Source of the DNA: Pelagibacteraceae bacterium AG-404-P07
GTDB taxonomy: Bacteria > Pseudomonadota > Alphaproteobacteria > Pelagibacterales > Pelagibacteraceae
Length of the DNA: 64,000 nucleotides
Direction of reading: 5' to 3'
Assembly: GCA_003216235.1 (NCBI GenBank)
Contig: QCJE01000001.1
Coordinates: forward strand, 16,001 to 80,000
Each line of letters starts with the position of its first letter. Positions within the stretch are counted from its first letter, which is position 1. Positions 36,196-44,454 of the stretch are shown piece by piece. Below the pieces are notes generated by a model. It saw nothing but the letters and a program-made list of their open reading frames with translations, was not told the DNA's origin and made no database searches. Made by a program: the position numbers and the translations under genes.

Positions 36196-37000
36196 AAAGA
36201 CTGTTTCTTAAATATTTTCTTAATAACATTAAAGATTTTTCATTGAAATAAACACTGCTTTTCTTTAACGGGACAGAATTTTTATTTGCTCTTTGTGATT
36301 TAAATAAAATCTTAAAATTTTTACCATTAATTCTTTTATAATGTTTGTTATATAAATCATATATCTCAGAAACTTTAACTAAATCTTTATTGCCATAATC
36401 TTTAATAAAATTTTTTGAAAAATTTGAATTTTTATAAACTATTTTAACAAAATGATTAACACTAGAGTAACCTCTTTGATCCTGTTGATTCCCGGAAAAA
36501 TAATATGATTTTTTTTTATCCAAAAACATTACCTTAAATAAATGATTATGAAAATGGTCTGAATTTACAAATTTATTTCCAATCAAATTGAATGGTCTCC
36601 ATATTTGAAAGTTTTTAAAAAGTTGTTTTTTCTTAAGTATAAATTTCTCACAATTCGATTTTGTGGCACCTATTATATGATTTTTTTTATAATAAATGCT
36701 TGAAGAAGATAAATAAATTAATTTTTTTATTTTTATATTTCTAACAATTTTTTTTAACCATATGTATTCGTTGCTAAAGATTTTATTGGTAAAATTTTTT
36801 TTCTTAATTCTTGGGCTTGCAAAAAAAAAACATTTGTCCACTTCTTTAAAAGAAAATTGTAGTTTTTTTTTTTCTAAATCTAATTTTTTAAATTCAATGC
36901 CTGATCTACTAAAAAAAATAAAATTTTTTTTTTTTTTAAATTTATTGTAAAAAGCACTTCCAACCAATCCTGAAGAACCAAAAACAATGTTATATTTCAA
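36179..37000 (-). CDS. Short-chain dehydrogenase-like sugar protein lacking the catalytic Tyr
   Basis: 273 residues. NAD-binding VFGSSGLVGSAF at the N-terminus and an LIYLSSSSIYY segment with Ser, but the expected YxxxK is IGATK at residues 110-114, so the catalytic Tyr appears replaced by Ile. The fold and context (next to a C-methyltransferase and an epimerase) suggest work on an NDP-keto-sugar. The active-site loss leaves open whether it is catalytic. A 14-T run at 36924-36937 encodes lysines near the N-terminus. Confidence 0.65.
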   Translation of the reverse strand: MKYNIVFGSSGLVGSAFYNKFKKKKNFIFFSRSGIEFKKLDLEKKKLQFSFKEVDKCFFFASPRIKKKNFTNKIFSNEYIWLKKIVRNIKIKKLIYLSSSSIYYKKNHIIGATKSNCEKFILKKKQLFKNFQIWRPFNLIGNKFVNSDHFHNHLFKVMFLDKKKSYYFSGNQQDQRGYSSVNHFVKIVYKNSNFSKNFIKDYGNKDLVKVSEIYDLYNKHYKRINGKNFKILFKSQRANKNSVPLKKSSVYFNEKSLMLLRKYLRNSLYEKKM

Positions 37001-37008
37001 TTTAAAAC

Positions 37009-37962
37009 CTATAATTTATAAATTTTATTTTTTTTGTACCATTCAAAAGTTTGATAAAATTTTTTGTAAAACTCAGAATAATTTAATCCTAAACCATAAT
37101 TTGTTAATTTTTTATTACTTCCATGTGTTTTCATAATGTCTGCTTTGTGCATTTCAATCAATTTAAATTTAACTTTATGAGCTTTATTAAAATTTCTTAC
37201 AACATCATAAATATTTATAGGATTGTTGGAACAAATATTAAAAACTTCATGTTTATTAAATCTTTTTTTAATTATCTTTTCAACTGCCTTAACAGCATCA
37301 CCAATATATGTAAAATCTCTTTCATGATTTCCAAAATTATTTATGTAGAATATTTTTTTTGTCATATGGGCTTTGAATAATTTCATCATAAACATGTCTG
37401 GTCTACCCCACTCTCCAAATATTGTAAAAAATCTAAGACCAACAAAATTTATTTTATCAATTTTTTGATGCATTTCTGCAATTTCTTCATTGAGTTTTTT
37501 ACTAACTGCGTAGATATTTTTTGGATTAAGTTTTTCATTTTCTTTTAAAGGAAAATTTTTATTTTCACCATAAACAGAACTTGATGATGCATAGATAAAT
37601 TTTTTTATTTTATTTATTTTTGCTTCTTCTACTAAATTCAAAAAACCTAAAATATTAACATCTATATATTTTGTTGGATTTATAAGAGAATACCTAACAC
37701 CAGCCTGGGCAGCTAAATTAATAATAATGTCAATTTTTTTTTTTTTAAAGAAATTATTTAATTTTTTTTTATTATTTATATCCAATTTACTAAAATTGAA
37801 TTTTTTATTCTTATTTAGTAAATTTACTCTTCGTTTTTTTAAAGAAACTGAATAATATTTATCAAAATTATCTATTCCATAAATTTTATGTTTTTTTTTT
37901 AAAAGTTGAATAGCTAAACTAAAACCTATAAATCCAGCCACACCAGTAATTAAAATTTTCAT
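37009..37962 (-). CDS. UDP-glucuronate 4-epimerase-like SDR
   Basis: 317 residues. ITGVAGFIGFSLA, GIDNFDKYYSVSLKKRR, NLAAQAGVRYSL, the catalytic SSSSVYG and YAVSK pair, and LRFFTIFGEWGRPDM with RDFTYIGD. The combination is characteristic of UDP-glucuronate 4-epimerases (galacturonate formation), though related 4-epimerases share it. It overlaps the upstream GT2 gene by 4 bases. A 13-T run lies at 37734-37746. Confidence 0.83.
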   Translation of the reverse strand: MKILITGVAGFIGFSLAIQLLKKKHKIYGIDNFDKYYSVSLKKRRVNLLNKNKKFNFSKLDINNKKKLNNFFKKKKIDIIINLAAQAGVRYSLINPTKYIDVNILGFLNLVEEAKINKIKKFIYASSSSVYGENKNFPLKENEKLNPKNIYAVSKKLNEEIAEMHQKIDKINFVGLRFFTIFGEWGRPDMFMMKLFKAHMTKKIFYINNFGNHERDFTYIGDAVKAVEKIIKKRFNKHEVFNICSNNPINIYDVVRNFNKAHKVKFKLIEMHKADIMKTHGSNKKLTNYGLGLNYSEFYKKFYQTFEWYKKNKIYKL

Positions 37963-38783
37963 AATTTAGAAATATTTTTTAAAAATTTGTATATAAATAT
38001 TATTAATACAAGAAATCTATTTTGTCCGTTATCTAATCTTATTCTAATTTCCTCAATAAAATGATCAAAAAAATTTATTTTACTTGAATAACCGCCTCTT
38101 CTAAAAACTCCAAATAATTCATTTTTTTTTGTTCCAATACCTTTCAACTTTTCTTTTACTATCATTCTAAAAAAATAATCATAATCTGATGAATACTTAT
38201 ATTTAAGATTATATAAACCTACTTTCTTAGCTGAATTTTTTTTAATAAAAAAACCAGTTGAATGACTGGAGTAAAAGCCCCAACTCCAAAAAATTTTATA
38301 TGGTTTGTATCCATGTAAAATTCCCCAATGTTTTTTAACTGCTCCAAAAATAAAATCTTTAGAAGGATTATTTTTTATATAAACATTTAATAACTCAAAA
38401 GCATTTTCTGTGTAAACATCATCAGAATTTAAAAAACCTAAATAATCACCTTTGGCAAGTTTCATACCATTATTAAAAGCATGATAAATTCCATTATCTT
38501 TTTTTGAACACCAATAATCAATTTTATCCTCATATTTTTTTATAATATCTAGTGTTCTATCAGTTGAGCCACCATCTAAAATTATATGTTCAAAATTATC
38601 ATATTTTTGATTATGAAGACTTTTAATGCATTCTTCTAAATATATTTCATTATTATAAACTGCAGTAATAACAGTGATTAAAGGTTTGTTAGTTTTAGAA
38701 CTTTTAAAAATTTTTTTGGTTCTTAATCCTCCTTCCATTATAACTTCAGGAAGTGTTTCGAATGATTCAAATTTTTCTTTCAT
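37959..38783 (-). CDS. Glycosyltransferase family 2
   Basis: 274 residues. GT-A motifs PLITVITAVYNNEIYLEECI, HIILDGGSTDRTLDII, and the metal-binding GFLNSDDVYT. Related to WcaA-like transferases with the YWCSKKDNGIYHAFNNG segment. About 30 residues precede the first beta strand, longer than usual. It sits between the epimerase and the second Gmd-like gene. Donor unknown. Confidence 0.87.
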   Translation of the reverse strand: MKEKFESFETLPEVIMEGGLRTKKIFKSSKTNKPLITVITAVYNNEIYLEECIKSLHNQKYDNFEHIILDGGSTDRTLDIIKKYEDKIDYWCSKKDNGIYHAFNNGMKLAKGDYLGFLNSDDVYTENAFELLNVYIKNNPSKDFIFGAVKKHWGILHGYKPYKIFWSWGFYSSHSTGFFIKKNSAKKVGLYNLKYKYSSDYDYFFRMIVKEKLKGIGTKKNELFGVFRRGGYSSKINFFDHFIEEIRIRLDNGQNRFLVLIIFIYKFLKNISKL

Positions 38784-38786
38784 TTT

Positions 38787-39737
38787 TTATATTTTTCCAC
38801 TTAATAAATTATTAATAACATCTCTATATTTATATTTAGGAAACCATTTAATATTTTTTTTAAGTTTTTTTGTGCTTGAGTAATTTTCCCTTATTTCAAA
38901 CTTTCTAAAACTTTTCTTCTCTACTAATGTATAATGTTTCCAATTCATATTGAATTTTTTAAAAGAAAACTTAATTATTTCCTTAAGTGAAACCGTTTTG
39001 CCGGTTGCAATAATATAATCGTCCAATTTTTTGGAGTTTAAAATTTTATGACAACCAATCATGTATTCTGGCCCCCAACCCCAATCTCTTTTAATATTTA
39101 TATCTCCAACTTTAAGTTTTAATTTACGATCCTCTTTAATTTTTTTTATATTATCAATAATTTTTTTAAAAACGAAATCTTTATTTCTTAGTGATGACTC
39201 ATGATTAAATAAAATTGCTGTACAAACAGGAATTTTATAAATTGATCTGTAAGATTTTATAATTTCATAGCCGATTAATTTCGCCATTCCATATGGACTT
39301 ACAGGTTTTTTTAAACTTTTTTCATTTACCTTTTTTTTAAGATTAAAGTTACCAAATATTTCACTACTCCCAGCATATAAAAATTTTGATTTTTTTCTTT
39401 TTTGGTTAACAATAAAATCTAATATATATCTTAGAGGTGAAATTTGACTCTCGTAAGTAAGAAGTCTTTTGGTAAAAGATTTCCTCACACTAGACTGTCC
39501 TGCCAAAAAATAAATTTCATTAAAATTTTTTTTAAGTAATTTTTTAATTTTAATATTATTAAAATCAGGTAAATTTAATAATCTTATTTTTTTTAAAATA
39601 TCTAATTTTATTAAATTAATATAATTTTTTCTTCTACTAACGCCATATACATAATATTTATTTTTTATTAATCTTTTTGCTAAATACGCTCCATCTTGGC
39701 CATTAATTCCAAATATTAAAGCAGTCTTTTTTTTCAT
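38787..39737 (-). CDS. GDP-mannose 4,6-dehydratase-like SDR (divergent second copy)
   Basis: 316 residues. Gmd-type hallmarks: IFGINGQDGAYLAK, FLAGQSSVRKSF, AGSSEIFGN, YGMAK and NHESSLRNKDFVFKK with RDWGWGPEYM. It is about 35 residues shorter than the gmd at 24884 and strongly diverged from it. It might dehydrate another NDP-hexose or act as a related 4-reductase (RMD type). The YxxxK pair and Ser are intact. First gene of the leftward 34.6-39.7 kb block. Confidence 0.75.
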   Translation of the reverse strand: MKKKTALIFGINGQDGAYLAKRLIKNKYYVYGVSRRKNYINLIKLDILKKIRLLNLPDFNNIKIKKLLKKNFNEIYFLAGQSSVRKSFTKRLLTYESQISPLRYILDFIVNQKRKKSKFLYAGSSEIFGNFNLKKKVNEKSLKKPVSPYGMAKLIGYEIIKSYRSIYKIPVCTAILFNHESSLRNKDFVFKKIIDNIKKIKEDRKLKLKVGDINIKRDWGWGPEYMIGCHKILNSKKLDDYIIATGKTVSLKEIIKFSFKKFNMNWKHYTLVEKKSFRKFEIRENYSSTKKLKKNIKWFPKYKYRDVINNLLSGKI

Positions 39738-39967
39738 ACTTGATAAGGGTTTTTATATAAAGTAACTATTTTTCAGTACATTTTTAAAGAAAATTCTTTT
39801 GATTTTAAAGTCCTTTTAAATTAATAAATTTTTTATAGTTATATCTGCTATAATTTATTAAACAATATTAGGCATTATTTTTTTAGTAAAATTTGCTTTA
39901 TTTTTGACTAATTTTTATTACATAAATAAGTTTATTTTATATTTATATTATTTCACAATTTATTTTT
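39738..39967. promoter_or_regulatory. Divergent intergenic region with extended -10 promoter
   Basis: The longest gene-free stretch in the window (230 bases) separates divergent operons. On the plus strand TGCTATAAT at 39846-39854 is a perfect extended -10 element; transcription would begin near 39861, about 107 bases before the ATG at 39968. No good -35 is needed with an extended -10 and none is obvious. The rest is AT-rich with no recognisable RNA structure or small gene. Confidence 0.45.
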
Positions 39968-41596
39968 ATGGCAAATTACTTTATTACACAGCTAAAATAT
40001 TTAGCAATCTATATAAGATTAACAAAAAAAATAAAAAAAAATAATCTTAAAAACAATTTTTCAAAAAAAAAAATTATACTTTGTGAACTCAATAATTTCT
40101 CAAGTTTTCAAATACCAATATTTTATTTTTTAAATCATTTTTTACATTCTTTCCCTTATGAAATCAGAGGTTTTTATAATTATTCTGTGATTAAACATTC
40201 AATTGATGAAAATTATTTCATTTTTTTCTTAAGGAAATATGTATTTAACTTAATGATAAAAAAAATTTACAAACTATTTAATGTAAAAAATTTTATATAT
40301 CCTAGAAAAGTCCACAATCAAACTAAGGTGAATAAGTATCATAGTAAAATAATAAATTTAAAATCAAAAAAAAAATTAACAAATTTTAAAGTACAGGATG
40401 TTTTAATTGGAGATTTAATCTATGATACATATTGTAAAAAATATCGTGAACCAACTTTAAATTTCAAGGATCAAAGGTTTTCAAATTTAGTTAGAGAATC
40501 TATAAATCTATTATTTTTTTGGTTAGAATATTTTGAAAATAATCAAGATATTGAAAAAGTTGTCAACTCACATGCTGTATATTCATACGGTATAATACTA
40601 AGAGTTGCATTAAAATTTAATAAAAAAGCTTACTTACTAAGTTTAGATAGAATTAAAAGATTAAATAAAAGATTTCCTTTTGAAATACATCATAAAGATT
40701 TTGATTTAATTCGATTCAACAAATTAAATTTAAAAAAAAGGAAAAAAATATATTTACAAGGAAAACATATTTTAGATAATGTGCTTAAAGGAAATGAAAA
40801 GTCTTTTAATATTGTTTCCACTCTTAAAAAAAATTCATTTCTTAAAAATAATCAAAAATCTTTGATCAAAAAAAATAATAAAATTAAGATATTAGTTTCT
40901 CCTCATGATTTTTATGATGCTCCTCACGGATGGGGGGATCATGTTTTGTTTTCAGATTATTATGAGTGGCTTAGATACATATTAAATTTATCTTTAAAAA
41001 CAAATTATAATTGGTATATAAAAAGTCACCCTGATTTAGTTGGCAAACTTGGCACAACACAGAGAAAATCTAGATCAATTATAGACGAGATGTTTAATAA
41101 TAAAAAAAATATTACTGTTCTTCCTCCGAATTATTCAAATTATAGAATTGTGAAAGATAAAATTGATTTTATTATAACTTGTCATGGTAGTGTAGCATAT
41201 GAATTTCCTTATTTTAAAATTCCCACAATAACTTGTTCAAAAGTAAATCCATTTATTAATTGTAAATTTAATATACATGCAAAAAGTAAAAATCATTTAA
41301 AATATATTATTTTTAATTTAAAAAAGTTTAAAAAAAATTCATCAATTAAAAAAGAGGAGATATATAAATATTTTGCAAATAGATATGTTTTTTATAATAC
41401 TAATGATTGGTTATTTAATTTTTTTGAATATTCAAACTATTTAAAAGGATGGTATAGAAGAGACGGGCCTGAATTATACTATTATTGGTTAAAAAATTAT
41501 GAAAAAATAAGTATAAAAAATATTAATTTAACTATTGATAAATTTATTAAATCTGAAGATATTTTAATGAACAAAGAACATTTAAATAAACAATGA
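39968..41596 (+). CDS. Putative capsule-type GT-B glycosyltransferase
   Basis: 542 residues, no signal peptide. The C-terminal half has ILVSPHDFYDAPHGWGDHVL, WYIKSHPD, and ITCHGSVAYEFPYFKIPTIT. This layout (HP followed by a Gly-Ser loop and a conserved Glu) is typical of GT-B enzymes such as capsule Kdo transferases and polysialyltransferase-like proteins. The N-terminal half is unrecognised and very Lys/Asn/Phe-rich. First gene of a four-gene plus-strand operon; it overlaps the aminotransferase by 4 bases. Confidence 0.5.
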   Translation: MANYFITQLKYLAIYIRLTKKIKKNNLKNNFSKKKIILCELNNFSSFQIPIFYFLNHFLHSFPYEIRGFYNYSVIKHSIDENYFIFFLRKYVFNLMIKKIYKLFNVKNFIYPRKVHNQTKVNKYHSKIINLKSKKKLTNFKVQDVLIGDLIYDTYCKKYREPTLNFKDQRFSNLVRESINLLFFWLEYFENNQDIEKVVNSHAVYSYGIILRVALKFNKKAYLLSLDRIKRLNKRFPFEIHHKDFDLIRFNKLNLKKRKKIYLQGKHILDNVLKGNEKSFNIVSTLKKNSFLKNNQKSLIKKNNKIKILVSPHDFYDAPHGWGDHVLFSDYYEWLRYILNLSLKTNYNWYIKSHPDLVGKLGTTQRKSRSIIDEMFNNKKNITVLPPNYSNYRIVKDKIDFIITCHGSVAYEFPYFKIPTITCSKVNPFINCKFNIHAKSKNHLKYIIFNLKKFKKNSSIKKEEIYKYFANRYVFYNTNDWLFNFFEYSNYLKGWYRRDGPELYYYWLKNYEKISIKNINLTIDKFIKSEDILMNKEHLNKQ

Positions 41597-42693
41597 AACC
41601 AATACCTTTATATTCTCCTACAATTGGCATTAATGAAAAAAAAAATGTTATAAGTTGTTTAGATGAAAAATGGATATCATCAAAAGGAAAATTCATAAAA
41701 TTGTTTGAAAATGAATTTAAGAAATTTACAAATATAAAACACTGCACAACGGCAGTAAATGGGACAGCAGCTTTGCACTTATGTCTTTTAGCGCTCAATA
41801 TTAGACAAAATGATGAAATAATTGTTCCAACATTTACTTATATTGCGTCTGTAAACTGCATTAAATATGTGGGTGCAAAACCTATATTTGTGGACTCAGA
41901 TTTTGGTACAATGCAAATATCAATAAAAGATATAGAGAAGAAAATATCAAAAAAGACAAAAGCTATTATAGTGCCACATCTTTATGGTTATACATGTAAT
42001 CTATCAAAACTTCTGAAATTGAAAAAAAAACACAATTTATACCTTATTGAGGATTGTGCTGAAGCCCTAGGTTCTTTTTATAAAAAAAAACATTTAGGAA
42101 ATTTTGGTGATATCTGCACTTTTAGTTTTTTTGGCAGTAAAACTATTTCTACAGGAGAAGGGGGGATGGTATGTTCAAATAAGAAATTCTTGATAAAGAA
42201 AGTTAAAAAATATAAAGGCCAAGGTTTAAGTGTTACAAATAAAAAAAAATATTACTGGCATGATGTTATTGGTTATAATTATAGAATGACAAATATTTGT
42301 GCATCATTAGGTTTTGCTCAAATTAAAAAAATCTCAAAAATCTTAAAAAGGAAAAAATATATATTCAATTTTTACAAAAAAAATTTAGATGCTAAACATG
42401 TAAAGTTTCCAAATGAAGTGCATGGTCTTGATAACTGCTATTGGCTAACAGTAATTTTTTTTCAATCTAAAAAAATAAATCAAATTATAAATAAAATACT
42501 TAATAAAAATAACATTGAAACTAGACCGACATTTTATCCTATTCACACCATGCCAATGTATAAAAAGAAAAATAATTTCAAAAACGCAATACAATTAAAT
42601 AATCTAGGTTTGTGTTTACCAAGCTATCCTGACATAGAAAATAGACAATTAAAAAAAATATGTAAGATAATTAATGATTATTTTAAAAAATGA
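41593..42693 (+). CDS. DegT/DnrJ/EryC1 sugar aminotransferase (perosamine-synthase-like)
   Basis: 366 residues. PLP-enzyme motifs: TTAVNGTAALHLCL, VPTFTYIASVNCIKYVGA, HLYGYTCNL, IEDCAEALGS and FSFFGSKTISTGEGGM with the Schiff-base Lys. The TFTYIASVN and NIETRPTFYPIHTMPMY segments resemble GDP-perosamine synthase, which aminates C4 of GDP-4-keto-6-deoxy-mannose, the Gmd product available from this island. The hexapeptide acyltransferase gene overlaps its end by 4 bases and may acylate the amino sugar. Confidence 0.82.
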   Translation: MKPIPLYSPTIGINEKKNVISCLDEKWISSKGKFIKLFENEFKKFTNIKHCTTAVNGTAALHLCLLALNIRQNDEIIVPTFTYIASVNCIKYVGAKPIFVDSDFGTMQISIKDIEKKISKKTKAIIVPHLYGYTCNLSKLLKLKKKHNLYLIEDCAEALGSFYKKKHLGNFGDICTFSFFGSKTISTGEGGMVCSNKKFLIKKVKKYKGQGLSVTNKKKYYWHDVIGYNYRMTNICASLGFAQIKKISKILKRKKYIFNFYKKNLDAKHVKFPNEVHGLDNCYWLTVIFFQSKKINQIINKILNKNNIETRPTFYPIHTMPMYKKKNNFKNAIQLNNLGLCLPSYPDIENRQLKKICKIINDYFKK

Positions 42694-43259
42694 CAAAAGG
42701 TTATTTAAATTTTTCAAAATTAAAAAAAATAGGTTTCAAAAAATTAGGGAAAAATGTTTTAATTTCAAAAAAAGCTTCTTTCATTAACCCAAAAAATATT
42801 TCTATAGGCTCTAATGTGAGAATTGATGACTACGCAATTATAATAGCTATCAGAGGTATGGTCATAATTAAAAATAATATACACATAGGTAGTTTTTGTT
42901 ATCTGAATGGATCTGAAAATTTATTTATTGGAAATTATTGTAACTTATCACAAGGAGTAAAAATTTATACGAAATCTGATAATTATGATGGCTCAACAAT
43001 TACAAATCCAACATTTAAAGAAAAATATACAAAACCTATTAAAGGAAAAGTTTATCTAGATGAGCACTGTATAATTGGACCAGGTACAGTTATTCTTCCT
43101 GGTGTCACATTAGATAAAGGCGTGTCTGTCGGGGCACTATCATTAATAAAGAAAAATTTAAAAAAATGGAATGTGTATGCTGGTATACCCGTCAAAAAAA
43201 TTAAAAAAAGAAAAATAATTACAAAAAAAATGGAACATGCCGCATTAAATGAAAAATAA
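42690..43259 (+). CDS. Left-handed beta-helix acyltransferase
   Basis: 189 residues made largely of hexapeptide repeats (FINPKNISIGSNVRIDDYA, IGSFCYLNG, FIGNYCNLSQ, HCIIGPGTVILPGVTL), ending in YAGIPVKKIKKR. Similar to galactoside O-acetyltransferase-like enzymes in polysaccharide loci. It is translationally coupled to the aminotransferase (4-base overlap) and to the following GT4 (11 bases). It could O-acetylate the glycan or N-acylate a 4-amino sugar. Confidence 0.82.
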   Translation: MTKGYLNFSKLKKIGFKKLGKNVLISKKASFINPKNISIGSNVRIDDYAIIIAIRGMVIIKNNIHIGSFCYLNGSENLFIGNYCNLSQGVKIYTKSDNYDGSTITNPTFKEKYTKPIKGKVYLDEHCIIGPGTVILPGVTLDKGVSVGALSLIKKNLKKWNVYAGIPVKKIKKRKIITKKMEHAALNEK

Positions 43260-44454
43260 AATTCTCCTAAACCCTTTTTTTTTTTTGAATTGGAATGGTG
43301 GAATTGATGTATTTTTATACTTTCTTAATGGAATAAAAAATTTAGATAGAAAATTTGAATTATTTATAGTTTTACCAAAAAACAATATCAATACTCAAAT
43401 CAAAAAAAAGATATATCCTTTTTATAGTTTGTTTAATTTTTTTTTTAATAAAAAAAAATTTTCTTATAAATGGCCTCTTACGGATGGAGTTAAAACAATT
43501 GAAAATTATATTATAAAAAATGGTATAAGAATTAGAATAATTGATAAAGATTACTCAAATTTAGTATCAACAATTCAAGAAATAAACCCAAAATTAATAT
43601 TTCCTGTAGCTAAACCATTTAAAAGGTATAAAGAAAAAAATATTTTTTATGTTTTCGATTTACAACATGAATACCTTAAGAAATATTTTTCTTCAGATGA
43701 AATTAAAAGTAGAAAATTAGAAATTAAAAAAAATTTAAATAATTGCGATTCTATTATAGTTAATGCAAAAAATACAAAGAAAAATCTTAGGAGTATTTAT
43801 TCAAGAAATTTAATAGGGAAAAAAATTCATTCAATACCTTTTGCTCCAAACATAAATTTAAATAATCTAAAATTCAGGAGAAATATAAAAAAAATTTATA
43901 ATATAAAAAAGAAATATTTTATTGTTTGCAATCAGTTATGGGTACATAAAAATCATAAATTCGTTATTAAAGCATTTAATAATTATTGCAAAAAAGGAGG
44001 AAAAAATGACCTCATATTTACTGGAGACACTCATGATAGAAGAATGCCGAATTTCCTCAATGAAATATTAGATCTTATAAATAAATTTGAACTCAATGAT
44101 AGAATTAAGATATTAGGAAATATTTTGAAAAATGATCAGTTGTTTCTTATGAAAAATTCTGAGGCTTTGATACAAGCAAGTTTATTTGAGGGAGGTCCCG
44201 GAGGTGGATCTGCTTACGAGGCCATGAGCCTAAATGTTCCAATTTTTGCATCTAATATTAAAGTGAATTTAGAAATGGGTAAAAGTAAAAACTTAAAATA
44301 TTTTGATCCTTATAAAGTTGATAAATTAACTTATTTAATGCTCAATTATAAATTTAAAACAAAAAAATATAGTTTGAAAGAAATTAAAAAATTTTCAAAA
44401 AAACAACAAAAAAAAACGACTATTTTTTTTGATAGGATATTTTCAAATTTTTAA
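43249..44454 (+). CDS. Glycosyltransferase family 4
   Basis: 401 residues. N-terminal NWNGGIDVFLYFL, mid-domain YVFDLQHEYLKKYF, and a C-terminal domain with QLWVHKNHKFVIKAF, DRIKILGN and SLFEGGPGGGSAYEAMSLNVPI. A 12-T run at 43275-43286 covers codons 9-13 (Phe run), so a one-base slip would truncate the protein near its start. Last gene of its operon; it converges with pseC (12-base overlap). Confidence 0.83.
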   Translation: MKNKILLNPFFFLNWNGGIDVFLYFLNGIKNLDRKFELFIVLPKNNINTQIKKKIYPFYSLFNFFFNKKKFSYKWPLTDGVKTIENYIIKNGIRIRIIDKDYSNLVSTIQEINPKLIFPVAKPFKRYKEKNIFYVFDLQHEYLKKYFSSDEIKSRKLEIKKNLNNCDSIIVNAKNTKKNLRSIYSRNLIGKKIHSIPFAPNINLNNLKFRRNIKKIYNIKKKYFIVCNQLWVHKNHKFVIKAFNNYCKKGGKNDLIFTGDTHDRRMPNFLNEILDLINKFELNDRIKILGNILKNDQLFLMKNSEALIQASLFEGGPGGGSAYEAMSLNVPIFASNIKVNLEMGKSKNLKYFDPYKVDKLTYLMLNYKFKTKKYSLKEIKKFSKKQQKKTTIFFDRIFSNF

